This document shows, in pieces, positions 49,771 to 58,534 of a stretch of 64,000 nucleotides of DNA. Under the pieces are notes generated by a model. It saw nothing but the letters and a program-made list of their open reading frames with translations, searched no databases and had not been told where the DNA came from. Made by a program: the position numbers and the translations under genes. The stretch comes from Burkholderiales bacterium. Lineage in GTDB: Bacteria; Pseudomonadota; Gammaproteobacteria; Burkholderiales; UBA11063. The DNA is taken from assembly GCA_020697255.1 (NCBI GenBank), contig JAJFBE010000002.1:124001-188000 (forward strand), written 5' to 3'. Each line of letters opens with the position of its first letter. Positions within the stretch are counted from its first letter, which is position 1.

Positions 49771-51111
49771 ATGGCACAGCTAGAATTTACACATTCACAA
49801 GATAACCTTAAAAATTTGGCAAATCAGATATTAAGCAGGGCAACTGCCCTGGGTGCCACAAGTGCACACCTTGAAATCAATGAAAGTATTGAAACATCTG
49901 TTGATGTATTAAATGGGAATATCGAAAGCGTAGAAACCAGTTATGATAGTAATATAGGCCTAACAGTGTATGTGGGAGAAAATCGCGGTAATGTAGGGAT
50001 TAGCCAAGTCCCACCAGCAGATTTAGATATGATTATACGACAAGCTTTAGATATCGCCAAATATACTCAAGCCGACCCGCTAAATGGTATTGCAGATAAA
50101 GAAGACTTATGCACCGGCTTTACTGAAAACCTGCAGCTATATAACCCGATAGCAATTGATAATGCACAAATCATACAACAAGCAATAGAATTGGAAAAAA
50201 TCGGCTTAAATACCGACAGACATATTACTGCATCGGATGGAGCGGCAATTTCCTTAGGTAAATATAATTTTATTATTGCCAATACCAACGGGTTTAATTT
50301 AGGCTATACAACCACTCGCTATAGTAAAAGTTTGAGTTTAATTGGCCAAACCAAAAGCGGTATGCAAACCGACTATTGGTATAGTAATGCTCGTGATTAC
50401 AATGACCTGGATAGTAATCGGGATTTAGCTACGCAAACAATTTCACGAGTTAAACGGCGTTTAAATAAAGGCAAGATTAAAAGCGGTAGTTATAGTGTGG
50501 TCTTTGAATCAACTATTGCAAAATCATTAATTGGTATCTACCTAAACGCAATTAGCGGCAGCAGTTTATACCGTAAACTTTCATTTTTAAATAACAGTAT
50601 TAATACTCAAATATTTCCCGGGTGGCTTAATATAACTGAAGATCCATTTGTTATCAAAGGCAGTTCAAGCTGTTATTTTGATAATGAAGGTGTAAATGTG
50701 TGTAAGCGTGATTTAGTAAAAAATGGGATAGTCAGTGGGTATTTATTGTCTTGCTATAGCGCACGTAAATTAGGAATGCGTACCACAGGAAATGCTGGTG
50801 GCAACCATAATATTCAGGTAAGCTCCAATATAACTGGTGATATTAATAGTCTCGCTGCCAAAATCGAGTGTGGGTTAATCGTTGTAGAGACCATAGGACA
50901 TGGGGTGAATATGGTAACCGGAGACTATTCCGTTGGTGCCAGTGGACTATGGGTCGAAAAGGGAGAAATTAAATTTTTTGTTGATGGGTTAACTATAGCC
51001 GGAAACTTGAAGACAATTTTTCAAAGCATTAAGTATATTAGCAATGATTATAGGGCCGGCTCTATTCAGTGCGGGTCCATGTTAGTCGATGGTATTGATG
51101 TGTCTATATAG
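49771..51111 (+). CDS. pmbA: Metalloprotease-related protein PmbA/TldE
   Basis: A 446-residue subunit of the TldD/TldE proteolytic complex, which trims peptides such as microcins and antitoxins in the cytosol. The N-terminal TSVDVLNGNIESVETSYDSNIGLTVYVG region and the C-terminal MRTTGNAGG, HGVNMVTGDYSVGASGLWVEKGE pattern (in pieces) are typical. This subunit lacks the zinc HExxxH site of TldD, as expected. Confidence 0.94.
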   Translation: MAQLEFTHSQDNLKNLANQILSRATALGATSAHLEINESIETSVDVLNGNIESVETSYDSNIGLTVYVGENRGNVGISQVPPADLDMIIRQALDIAKYTQADPLNGIADKEDLCTGFTENLQLYNPIAIDNAQIIQQAIELEKIGLNTDRHITASDGAAISLGKYNFIIANTNGFNLGYTTTRYSKSLSLIGQTKSGMQTDYWYSNARDYNDLDSNRDLATQTISRVKRRLNKGKIKSGSYSVVFESTIAKSLIGIYLNAISGSSLYRKLSFLNNSINTQIFPGWLNITEDPFVIKGSSSCYFDNEGVNVCKRDLVKNGIVSGYLLSCYSARKLGMRTTGNAGGNHNIQVSSNITGDINSLAAKIECGLIVVETIGHGVNMVTGDYSVGASGLWVEKGEIKFFVDGLTIAGNLKTIFQSIKYISNDYRAGSIQCGSMLVDGIDVSI

Positions 51112-51119
51112 GAAGAAAT

Positions 51120-51584
51120 ATGAAATTTGAATTTGAATATGAAGTATATGACTCTATTACTGAATTGGCTCCGGCAGATCAGGACCTGGTTAACAAAGCT
51201 TTTGAAGCAACAAAGCTATCTTATTCACCTTATTCAAAACTTAAAGTCGGTGTATGTGCCATTACCAACAAAGGTAATGTTGTGGTTGGCAGTAATCAGG
51301 AAAATGGAAGCTACTCAGTTACTATCTGTGCTGAGCGAGTTTTATTATCCACATTATCCGCACAGCATCCAGGCGAATATATAACTACTATTGCCATTAG
51401 TTATCTGGATTGGAATAATAATAGTGATAAACCGATTACCCCATGTGGAGTTTGCAGACAAGCTATCCTGGAACACCAGATTCAACATAAATGTAATGTA
51501 CGGGTCATTTTGTCCTCTAAAAATGGACAGGTTTATGTAATAAAAAAAGGTAGCGATTTATTACCACTACCTTTTAGTATATAA
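51120..51584 (+). CDS. cdd: Cytidine deaminase
   Basis: A 154-residue zinc enzyme that deaminates cytidine in pyrimidine salvage. The catalytic CAE motif is in YSVTICAERVLLS (Cys and Glu), and the other two zinc cysteines in TPCGVCRQAI. SYSPYSKLKVGV at about 35-46 is the substrate loop. It starts 9 bases after pmbA and is probably co-transcribed. Confidence 0.95.
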   Translation: MKFEFEYEVYDSITELAPADQDLVNKAFEATKLSYSPYSKLKVGVCAITNKGNVVVGSNQENGSYSVTICAERVLLSTLSAQHPGEYITTIAISYLDWNNNSDKPITPCGVCRQAILEHQIQHKCNVRVILSSKNGQVYVIKKGSDLLPLPFSI

Positions 51585-51586
51585 TT

Positions 51587-51970
51587 TCATACATATAAGA
51601 CTAAATCTGGAGAATACGCCAATAAAGCTTGGTCATGCGTAATTAGTTTTACCGGTTCTGCTAATGCCTGAGCTATCAAAATTCTATCAAATGGGTCTTT
51701 GTGATGGTTGGGTAATTCTTCAAGTTTTAGAATATGCTCTATTTCTATAGGCAATTCAAAAATATTCATTTTGTATAAATCTGCCACAAAAGTTTTTATA
51801 TTAATATCAAGTTTGCTGACCCTTTTTTTTATCATAATTTCCCATATAGAAGCCGTACTAAAATAAACGTAATTATTTCCATCTATTATTAACTCTTTCG
51901 CCTGTTTTGCAAGATTTGGATGATCCTGGCTAACCCATAATAAAACATGCGTATCTAAAAGCAGTTTCAT
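51587..51970 (-). CDS. PIN-domain ribonuclease toxin (VapC-like)
   Basis: A 127-residue PIN-fold protein. The acidic metal-binding residues are visible: Asp6 in LLLDTHVLLW, Glu in STASIWEIMIK, and the two Asp in HHKDPFDRILIAQAL. Proteins with this LDTHxLLW start are usually toxins of type II systems. The upstream antitoxin frame, which overlaps its start (TAATG), lacks an N-terminus, so the toxin may be unpaired and possibly silent. Confidence 0.85.
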   Translation of the reverse strand: MKLLLDTHVLLWVSQDHPNLAKQAKELIIDGNNYVYFSTASIWEIMIKKRVSKLDINIKTFVADLYKMNIFELPIEIEHILKLEELPNHHKDPFDRILIAQALAEPVKLITHDQALLAYSPDLVLYV

Positions 51971-52059
51971 TATAGCCGCCCATTATAAAAGCCATCTTCA
52001 ATTTCATCCGGCAATGGGGCATCAAAATCATCAGGAATTGTAAATTGGTAGAGGGTGTT
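51970..52059 (-). pseudogene. Truncated antitoxin (VapB/DUF2281-like) remnant
   Basis: An in-frame segment ending YQFTIPDDFDAPLPDEIEDG-FYNGRL and overlapping the toxin start by TAATG, as antitoxin genes do. The DDFDAPLPDE tail is characteristic of DUF2281/Phd-type antitoxins that precede such PIN toxins. There is an in-frame stop at 52060-52062 and no start codon, so only about 29 C-terminal codons survive. Confidence 0.65.
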
Positions 52060-52129
52060 TTATTTTATCCTATCTAGACAGGACTGTTTTATGGTAATAA
52101 ATTTAAATTCCCTAATGTATAAAACTGGC

Positions 52130-52174
52130 TACCGGAAATTCCGTAGGTTTACTTATTTTAAATTATGCTACAAT
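52130..52174 (+). promoter_or_regulatory. Palindromic operator abutting a promoter, site 4
   Basis: TACCGGAAATTCCGTA (52130-52145, one extra C compared with site 2) is followed by GGTTTA (52146-52151), 17 bases, and TACAAT (52169-52174). It lies 34 bases upstream of the secreted-protein gene at 52208, the closest of the four. Confidence 0.6.
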
Positions 52175-52207
52175 TAAACCTGTTTAATTTTTTAAAAAGG
52201 GCCCAAA

Positions 52208-52828
52208 ATGAAAACAAAAAATTTAATTCTTAAAAGCACTTTGATATTAGGTTTATTTAATGTACTATTGGCTTCACAAGCAAATGCGTTGAAGATTGCA
52301 TCTTTTAGAATGCATTTCTGTAATTTTACGACCAAAGAATTGCCGGTACATGTTGTCAACAGTCAACCAGAAGACCCTAAAAATATAGTATATTCTATTT
52401 TTAGACCAGCAATCCAGCCGGATGACTCTTTTACTCTTGACGCTGGCAGCCCGGATACTCCAAACTGCTCAGATAATTATTATGGTATGAATTTTGGTGG
52501 TGGTGAAATAAATCCATCAACAGAAGGTAATGATGGCCATCTACAATTTAATTTGGGAAATACTTCCCCAAGTTCAATATATGTAACGGGAATGAGACGC
52601 GGTAATACCCCTAAGCAACCGGCTACTTTTATAATAAGATCAAAGTTCGCAGCCAAGTATGATCCAACCAATACATTTATTTATCTAAGCGCGCTGGGAA
52701 CTCCGCAACTACTGCTATCTTCCACTCCGACGGATGACATTAGTGCACAGCATGATGATAATTATTGTTTAGCCGTTAGTAATGTAAAACTAACCCCGAA
52801 TCAAATGAATAAATGCCCTGTGCAATAA
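52208..52828 (+). CDS. Secreted protein of unknown function
   Basis: A 206-residue protein with a signal peptide (LKSTLILGLFNVLLASQANA). The mature chain has four cysteines (in HFCNF, PNCSDN, NYCLAV, NKCPVQ) that may form two disulfides, and looks beta-rich with glycine-rich loops (MNFGGGEINPS). AAAAGGG precedes the ATG. The family is not recognised. It is directly under the palindrome-type promoter, and a hairpin repeat follows its stop. Confidence 0.75.
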   Translation: MKTKNLILKSTLILGLFNVLLASQANALKIASFRMHFCNFTTKELPVHVVNSQPEDPKNIVYSIFRPAIQPDDSFTLDAGSPDTPNCSDNYYGMNFGGGEINPSTEGNDGHLQFNLGNTSPSSIYVTGMRRGNTPKQPATFIIRSKFAAKYDPTNTFIYLSALGTPQLLLSSTPTDDISAQHDDNYCLAVSNVKLTPNQMNKCPVQ

Positions 52829-52845
52829 TTAATCTGTATTGCAAA

Positions 52846-52867
52846 ATCCCCGGTAGCAACCGGGGAT
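52846..52867. repeat. Dispersed hairpin repeat, copy 8 (core only)
   Basis: ATCCCCGGT-AGCA-ACCGGGGAT: a perfect 9-bp stem of the family, without the TGG and GACA flanks. It lies between the convergent secreted-protein and clpB genes and probably serves as a bidirectional terminator. Confidence 0.75.
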
Positions 52868-52879
52868 AATAAGAACAAT

Positions 52880-55447
52880 CTAGTTAAACGCTATTTTGCC
52901 GTCTTTTACATCGGCTAAAATAGTTTGTCCAGGCAAGTATTTACCAGCTAATATGTCTTTTGCTAACGGGTTTTCCAGCTCTTGCTGGATGGCCCGTTTT
53001 AGCGGACGCGCCCCGTATACCGGATCAAAACCAACTTTAGCCAAGTGTTCTAAGGCTTCATCACTAATTTGCCAGTTAATTTCGAGTTTTGCCAAACGTT
53101 TACTTAAATTAACCAATTGAACATTGGCAATTTGTTTAATTTGTGCCTCATCAAGTGCATGAAATACTACAATTTCATCAATACGGTTAACAAACTCCGG
53201 CTTAAAATAAGTTTTAACATCATCCATTACCAGAGATTTTAATTCAGTATAGCTACTACCAGCCATTGCCTGAATCTGGCTACTACCGATATTTGATGTC
53301 ATTACCACCACAGTATTTTTAAAATCTACAGTCCGTCCCTGGCCATCAGTCAGCCGGCCATCATCTAATACCTGTAATAGAATATTAAACACATCCTGAT
53401 GCGCTTTCTCTACCTCATCTAGTAAAATAACACAGTATGGCTTACGCCTTACCTGTTCAGTCAAATAACCGCCCTCTTCATAGCCAACATATCCCGGAGG
53501 TGCACCGACTAAACGCGCTACACTATGTTTTTCCATATATTCTGACATATCAATACGAATTAGGTGCTCTTCACTATCAAATAAAAATGATGCCAATGCC
53601 TTACATAACTCCGTCTTACCAACACCAGTTGGCCCTAAAAACAAGAATGAACCATATGGTTTATTGGGATCGGACAGTCCCGAACGGGAGCGCCTAATTG
53701 CATCAGCAACCGCAGTTACCGCCTCATTTTGCCCCACAACCCGTTTGTGTAATGCTTCTTCTATATGTAATAGCTTCTCTCGTTCACCTTCTAACATTTT
53801 ACTTACCGGGATACCGGTAGAACGAGATACAACTTCAGCAATTTCTTCTGCACCAACCTCAGTACGCAACAACTGCAGTTCCTTGGTCTCGCCTTTTTCG
53901 GATTGCTTGAGCCTTGCTTCAAGCTCGGGTAATTTACCATACTGTAATTCGGCAACTTTGCCCAAATCTTGTTTACGCGTATAATTCTCAATCTCAGCTT
54001 TCACTTTTTCTAGCTCATCGCGAATGCTTTGTGAGCCTTGAATCATAGCTTTTTCATTGTTCCAGATTTCTTCCAAATCAGCATATTCTTTGCTTAATTT
54101 CTGAATCTCAACTTCAAGATGCTCAAGACGCTTTTTGCTGGCCTCATCATTTTCTTTTTTTACTGCCTCGCGCTCAATTTTTAATTGGATTAAACGCCGT
54201 TCCAATTTATCCATACTCTCTGGTTTTGAGTCAATTTCCATTTTAATCTTAGCTGCAGCCTCATCAATTAAATCAATTGCTTTATCCGGTAGAAACCGGT
54301 CAGTTATATAACGATGCGATAACTCAGCTGCAGCAACAATTGCCGGGTCGGTTATCTCTACCCCATGATGTATCTCATATTTTTCTTGTAAACCACGTAA
54401 AATCGCAATAGTATCTTCAACATTTGGCTCACCAACTAAGACCTTCTGGAATCTACGCTCTAGCGCCGGATCTTTTTCTACATACTTACGATATTCATCT
54501 AAGGTAGTTGCACCGATACAGTGTAATTCACCACGAGCTAGTGCCGGCTTTAACATATTACCCGCATCAATTGCACCTTCGGCTTTACCGGCACCCACTA
54601 AAGTATGGATTTCATCAATAAAAATCAGGGTACTGCCCATATCCTGGGCCAGTTCATTTAATACTGCTTTTAGGCGCTCTTCAAATTCACCACGATATTT
54701 AGCCCCAGCCAACAAGGATGCCAGATCCAATACTAAAAGGCGCTTGTTTTTTAACCCTTCGGGTACCTCACCATTAACTATCCGCTGGGCCAGCCCTTCA
54801 ACGATAGCAGTTTTACCCACACCTGGCTCACCAATTAATACCGGGTTATTTTTAGTTCTTCTTTGCAATACCTGAATAGTACGTCTTATTTCATCGTCCC
54901 GCCCTATTACCGGGTCTAACTGCCCCATGCGTGCTCTCTCGGTCAGATCTAGCGTATACTTCTTCAGTGCTTCTCTTTGATTTTCTGTTTCTGCACTGTT
55001 AACATTTTGCCCGCCACGTAAATCCATTATTACTTTATTTACTTCAGTAAGTTTAGCTCCGCTATCCTTAAGAATCTTACCAAGTGTTCCTTTATCTTCT
55101 AAGGCAGCCAGTAAAAATAGTTCTGAGGCAATAAATTCATCATTTAGTTTTAGGGCAATTTTTTCAGTAACATTGAGCAAATTATTTAAATCTCTTGAGA
55201 CATTTATTTCACCGCCAGTACCAGATACTTTGGGCAAGTTATTTATTGCATTTTGCAAGGATGCTTTTATTGGCTGAATATTAACTCCAACTTTAGCTAA
55301 CACACTGGCGATAGTTGAATTTTCTTCTTCCAGCATCGCCAATAATAAATGTACCGGTTCAATATAAGCATTGTCATGTTTTAGGGCTATACTTTGCGCA
55401 TTGGCTATAGCTGTCTGAAATTTTGTGGTTAATTTGTCAAATCGCAT
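52880..55447 (-). CDS. clpB: ATP-dependent disaggregase ClpB
   Basis: An 855-residue (from the ATG at 55447) Hsp100 chaperone that rescues aggregated proteins with DnaK. It has the Clp N-domain (1-145), AAA-1 with Walker [11 protein letters not shown] and Walker [11 protein letters not shown], the long coiled-coil middle domain (about 400-530) that marks ClpB, and AAA-2 with [10 protein letters not shown] and [11 protein letters not shown]. The start at 55447 has a GGAGAG box; the upstream ATG at 55462 would overlap it. A heat-shock-like promoter lies upstream. Confidence 0.97.
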   Translation of the reverse strand: MRFDKLTTKFQTAIANAQSIALKHDNAYIEPVHLLLAMLEEENSTIASVLAKVGVNIQPIKASLQNAINNLPKVSGTGGEINVSRDLNNLLNVTEKIALKLNDEFIASELFLLAALEDKGTLGKILKDSGAKLTEVNKVIMDLRGGQNVNSAETENQREALKKYTLDLTERARMGQLDPVIGRDDEIRRTIQVLQRRTKNNPVLIGEPGVGKTAIVEGLAQRIVNGEVPEGLKNKRLLVLDLASLLAGAKYRGEFEERLKAVLNELAQDMGSTLIFIDEIHTLVGAGKAEGAIDAGNMLKPALARGELHCIGATTLDEYRKYVEKDPALERRFQKVLVGEPNVEDTIAILRGLQEKYEIHHGVEITDPAIVAAAELSHRYITDRFLPDKAIDLIDEAAAKIKMEIDSKPESMDKLERRLIQLKIEREAVKKENDEASKKRLEHLEVEIQKLSKEYADLEEIWNNEKAMIQGSQSIRDELEKVKAEIENYTRKQDLGKVAELQYGKLPELEARLKQSEKGETKELQLLRTEVGAEEIAEVVSRSTGIPVSKMLEGEREKLLHIEEALHKRVVGQNEAVTAVADAIRRSRSGLSDPNKPYGSFLFLGPTGVGKTELCKALASFLFDSEEHLIRIDMSEYMEKHSVARLVGAPPGYVGYEEGGYLTEQVRRKPYCVILLDEVEKAHQDVFNILLQVLDDGRLTDGQGRTVDFKNTVVVMTSNIGSSQIQAMAGSSYTELKSLVMDDVKTYFKPEFVNRIDEIVVFHALDEAQIKQIANVQLVNLSKRLAKLEINWQISDEALEHLAKVGFDPVYGARPLKRAIQQELENPLAKDILAGKYLPGQTILADVKDGKIAFN

Positions 55448-55482
55448 ATCTACACTCTCCAAAAATTTATTTCCATATTTTA

Positions 55483-55510
55483 TATGTGGGTATTAACTTT
55501 TATTTTTCAA
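55483..55510 (-). promoter_or_regulatory. Sigma32-like heat-shock promoter of clpB
   Basis: TTGAAA (55510-55505), 14 bases, CCCACATA (55490-55483), close to the sigma32 consensus CTTGAAA-N(13-14)-CCCCATNT, at 36 bases before the clpB ATG. No sigma70-type pair of similar quality is seen there. Confidence 0.7.
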
Positions 55511-55610
55511 TATGAAACTATTGCAAGCCTGTAATTAACCAATGCTATAATATTGTTCAATTTATTACAAACAAGCCATCAAAACTATTACAAAATGGAT
55601 TTGAGTTAAT

Positions 55611-56549
55611 ATGAAAGTTATTGAACATATAAAAAAAACTAAATCACCAACTTATAGTTATGAGTTATTGCCCCCTCTTAAAGGGGCAAATGTAGAGCAG
55701 GTTTTTGATATTGTAAAATTAATTAAACCATATAATCCGGCATGGATTAATGTAACTTCACACGCTTCCTCTCTAGAATATATTGAAAATGCCCAGGGGC
55801 AGATTATTAAAAAAATCCGTAAAAAACGCCCGGGTACTATGAGTGTATGCGGCGTCATTCAAAATAAATTTGGTATTGATGCTGTAGCTCATGTGTTGTG
55901 CAAAGGGTTTTCTAAAGAGGAAACTGAGAATGCATTAATTGAGCTAAATTATCTCGGTGTAGAAAATATATTAGCTCTTTGCGGTGATAATTTGAACTAC
56001 GATAAAACACTCGATAAAACATATTCTATAAATCGCTATGCTAATGAACTAACCGCGCAAGTAAGCAGCATGAAAGATGGTAAGTTTTTAGATGATACAT
56101 TATATTCGCCACTTGATTTTTGTATTGGGGTTGCCGGTTATCCGGAAAAACATTTTGCAGCTCCAAATATAGATACTGATATTAAATATCTAAAACAAAA
56201 AATTGATGCTGGTGCTGAGTATATCGTGACGCAAATGTTTTTTGATAATAAGAAGTATTTTAAGTTTGTTAAAAAATGCCGTGATAATGGAATTACTGTA
56301 CCAATTATTCCTGGTTTAAAAGTTTTAAAAACAGTTAAACAAATTGAAAGCCTGCCCAGACTATTTAATATAGACTTGCCGGAGGAACTTGTTAAATCAG
56401 TACAAGATAAACCAGAGCATATAGTATCTGTAGGTAAAGAATGGACCAAGATGCAAATTAGGGAACTAATTGCTCATGGTATCAATAACATACATTTCTT
56501 CTTAATGAATGATATAAATACAGTGCTTGAAATCGTCGAAGAGGTTTAA
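55611..56549 (+). CDS. metF: Methylenetetrahydrofolate reductase
   Basis: A 312-residue FAD-dependent TIM-barrel enzyme that makes 5-methyl-THF for methionine synthesis. SYELLPPLKGANVEQVF at the start, AWINVTSHASS, the RPGTMSVCGVIQNKFGIDAV stretch, GVENILALCGD and QMFFDNKKYF are all family blocks. The ELLPPLKG and KFGIDAVAHVLCKGFSKEE-type details look closer to the form common in Bacteroidetes than to the proteobacterial FSFEFFPP form, so transfer is possible. That comparison is from memory. Confidence 0.92.
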   Translation: MKVIEHIKKTKSPTYSYELLPPLKGANVEQVFDIVKLIKPYNPAWINVTSHASSLEYIENAQGQIIKKIRKKRPGTMSVCGVIQNKFGIDAVAHVLCKGFSKEETENALIELNYLGVENILALCGDNLNYDKTLDKTYSINRYANELTAQVSSMKDGKFLDDTLYSPLDFCIGVAGYPEKHFAAPNIDTDIKYLKQKIDAGAEYIVTQMFFDNKKYFKFVKKCRDNGITVPIIPGLKVLKTVKQIESLPRLFNIDLPEELVKSVQDKPEHIVSVGKEWTKMQIRELIAHGINNIHFFLMNDINTVLEIVEEV

Positions 56550-56555
56550 CCATTT

Positions 56556-56686
56556 AAAAATGGCACTATGGCTTAGTAGACTCCTACAAATCCTGATATG
56601 AATCGGATGTAACAACTTGATAACTCGCATCGGGATAGCAGCAGGATATCTATAGGTTTGGGTACTTTACCCTGTTGCCATTTAAA
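56556..56686. ncRNA. Possible structured RNA element
   Basis: An 8-bp closing pair, AAATGGCA (56558-56565) and TGCCATTT (56676-56683), brackets about 110 bases that hold further complementary parts: ATCCTG with CAGGAT, and a tight hairpin GGGTA-CTT-TACCC (56660-56672). No open frame of note is inside. It matches no RNA family that I can name; it may be an ncRNA, a leader, or a mobile-element remnant. Confidence 0.3.
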
Positions 56687-56782
56687 TTCAAACCAAAATA
56701 ATTTACCAGTTTTTTGCTAAAAAAGTCATTAGCCGATAAGTCAGAGATTATTTAGTGGCCATATAGCTTACAAATTATACAA

Positions 56783-56806
56783 TTTAGATTATACATATTG
56801 TATAAT
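56783..56806. repeat. Inverted repeat upstream of the ATPase gene
   Basis: TTTAGATTATAC (56783-56794), 5 bases, GTATAAT (56800-56806). The 12-mer recurs in reverse orientation after the ATPase gene (58002-58013). The element overlaps the likely promoter, so it could be an operator. Confidence 0.5.
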
Positions 56807-56838
56807 ATGAGTAGTATAATTTATAAAGGGATAAAAAT

Positions 56839-57963
56839 ATGATTCAACGATATTTTCCGCAAGGGGTGGCCGAAGAGGATTTTTTTTGTAATCGTGAAAA
56901 AGAAAGAGAATTCATCAGTAAGAGTATTTTATCACATGAACATATTGTGCTGGTTGCACCTAGACGGTATGGAAAAACAAGTTTAATTGCACAAGTGCTA
57001 CGTGAAAATGATTTTCCCGGAATAAGTATAGATCTGCTTTTTGTGCTTGATCAGGCTCAAGTTACCCGGCTTATTTCCGATAGTGTTTCACAACTTATTA
57101 ATCAAATGCTCCCAAAATCAACTACAGTAGCAAAAAAAATTGTCGATACACTGGCAGCATTGAACCCTAAAGTAGGTTTTAATATACTTGGTCAAAGATT
57201 AGAGATTAATATTAAACAGCCGAGTGAAAGAAGCATTAGTGAGCTTTTATTAATTCTTGATCAATTTGCTACAAAATCTGAGACTCCATGTGTAATAGCA
57301 TTTGATGAATTTCAACAAATTGGTGAGCTAAAAGAAAACCATGCAATAGAAGCCTCAATTCGCCATGCAGTAGAACGCAGTAAATATGTAAGCTATATTT
57401 TCAGTGGCAGCAACAGGCACTTACTTAATGAGATTTTTAGTGATAAAACAAGACCACTATATCATTTATGCGACTTAATGAAATTGGATAGGATAAAAGC
57501 AGAGTCTTATAGAATGTTTTTAACCAATCTAGCAAAAACCAGATGGAAACACGGGATTACAGAAGATGTTTTTAGTGAAATTACTAATATTACCAAATGT
57601 CATTCATACTATGTGAATACTCTTTGCCGGCGTTTATGGCAAGGTGCAAAAGTACCGCAATTAGCAGACGTCTTGAATACTTGGGATAATTATGTTGAAC
57701 AGCAAAGTTACTGGATAATAAAAGATTTTGGCAGACTTACTTTAACTCAGCGTAAGCTTTTAACGGCACTGGCTCTTACCCCTACATCAGAACCACATAG
57801 CGAAGCTTTTTCAACATCTGCCAAAATGACTGCCTCTACAATCCAAAAAACATTGCAAACCTTGCAAAAAATGGATTTTGTTTATCAAGATCATGACGGA
57901 TATTATAATGTATTGGACCCCGCCATCGCATATTTTATTAGAAAACATTTTAGTAAATTTTAA
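56839..57963 (+). CDS. ATPase_2/STAND-like ATP-binding protein
   Basis: A 374-residue P-loop ATPase of the ATPase_2 (archaeal-ATPase-like) group. Walker A is APRRYGKTSL (40-49), Walker B is VIAFDEFQQI (about 152-161), sensor-like YIFSGSNRHLL follows, and the C-terminal 80 residues form a winged helix (LTQRKLLTALALTP...STIQKTLQTLQKMDFVY). Members are poorly characterised; many reside in mobile or defence-rich areas. The gene stands alone and is bracketed by related inverted repeats. AAAGGG precedes the ATG. Confidence 0.85.
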   Translation: MIQRYFPQGVAEEDFFCNREKEREFISKSILSHEHIVLVAPRRYGKTSLIAQVLRENDFPGISIDLLFVLDQAQVTRLISDSVSQLINQMLPKSTTVAKKIVDTLAALNPKVGFNILGQRLEINIKQPSERSISELLLILDQFATKSETPCVIAFDEFQQIGELKENHAIEASIRHAVERSKYVSYIFSGSNRHLLNEIFSDKTRPLYHLCDLMKLDRIKAESYRMFLTNLAKTRWKHGITEDVFSEITNITKCHSYYVNTLCRRLWQGAKVPQLADVLNTWDNYVEQQSYWIIKDFGRLTLTQRKLLTALALTPTSEPHSEAFSTSAKMTASTIQKTLQTLQKMDFVYQDHDGYYNVLDPAIAYFIRKHFSKF

Positions 57964-57988
57964 GCTATAGTAACAATTATATGATTTG

Positions 57989-58013
57989 GATTATATTAAC
58001 AGTATAATCTAAA
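57989..58013. repeat. Inverted repeat downstream of the ATPase gene
   Basis: GATTATA (57989-57995), 7 bases, TATAATC (58003-58009), and within it the reverse copy (58002-58013) of the 12-mer TTTAGATTATAC found at 56783. Confidence 0.5.
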
Positions 58014-58110
58014 TTGGATAATTCTGGAGATTAGCTATACCCACGTTATTTAGTATAACTTTTTTAAATTAACTATTAAAGATTATCTAAAATACACTAT
58101 AATTTAAAAT

Positions 58111-58527
58111 TTACTTAGTCTTACTAATAGGAAATAAGAACCTGGCTATAATGAATAGTAGAGCAAAAACATCTGCAGTAGTGGTTGATAAAAAAGTCAT
58201 TAAAACTTTATCAGATAAAAAGTAATGATATGTTTTTATATTTTCATTGCCAGCTTTATCTAGAAAATAATATAAAATTCCCAAATGAGCTAAGGCTATT
58301 GCTAAAATCACCGCAACCAGAATCCATCTTAGCCACCTTATTTGGGTGGCATTCTTCATGTTTAAGCTATGGATATCATTTGCCATCTGAGACGGTAATT
58401 TTTGTTTTGGACTAGTTTCAGAGCCTATTCTGGATTTCAGGTCCTCAATAAGGGCTTTATTATTATTCCTAGTTTCAGAGCCTATTCTGGATTTCAGGTC
58501 CTCAATAAGGGCTTTATTATTATTCAT
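58111..58527 (-). CDS. Small membrane protein with a tandem 19-residue repeat
   Basis: A 138-residue protein. Residues 1-38 are two identical copies of a 19-residue unit (NNNKALIEDLKSRIGSET plus one), then a short linker and two membrane helices (about 66-88 and 110-131). It follows the ImmA/IrrE-type peptidase gene by 7 bases and is surely co-transcribed. It may be a membrane substrate or anchor of the peptidase. Family unknown. Confidence 0.65.
   Translation of the reverse strand: MNNNKALIEDLKSRIGSETRNNNKALIEDLKSRIGSETSPKQKLPSQMANDIHSLNMKNATQIRWLRWILVAVILAIALAHLGILYYFLDKAGNENIKTYHYFLSDKVLMTFLSTTTADVFALLFIIARFLFPISKTK
58412..58525 (-). repeat. Perfect 57-bp tandem duplication in a coding region
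   Basis: 58412-58468 and 58469-58525 are identical 57-base units. The length is a multiple of three, so copy number can change without breaking the frame. Identity over 57 bases means the duplication is recent or is kept uniform by recombination. Confidence 0.95.
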
Positions 58528-58534
58528 AGAAAAC

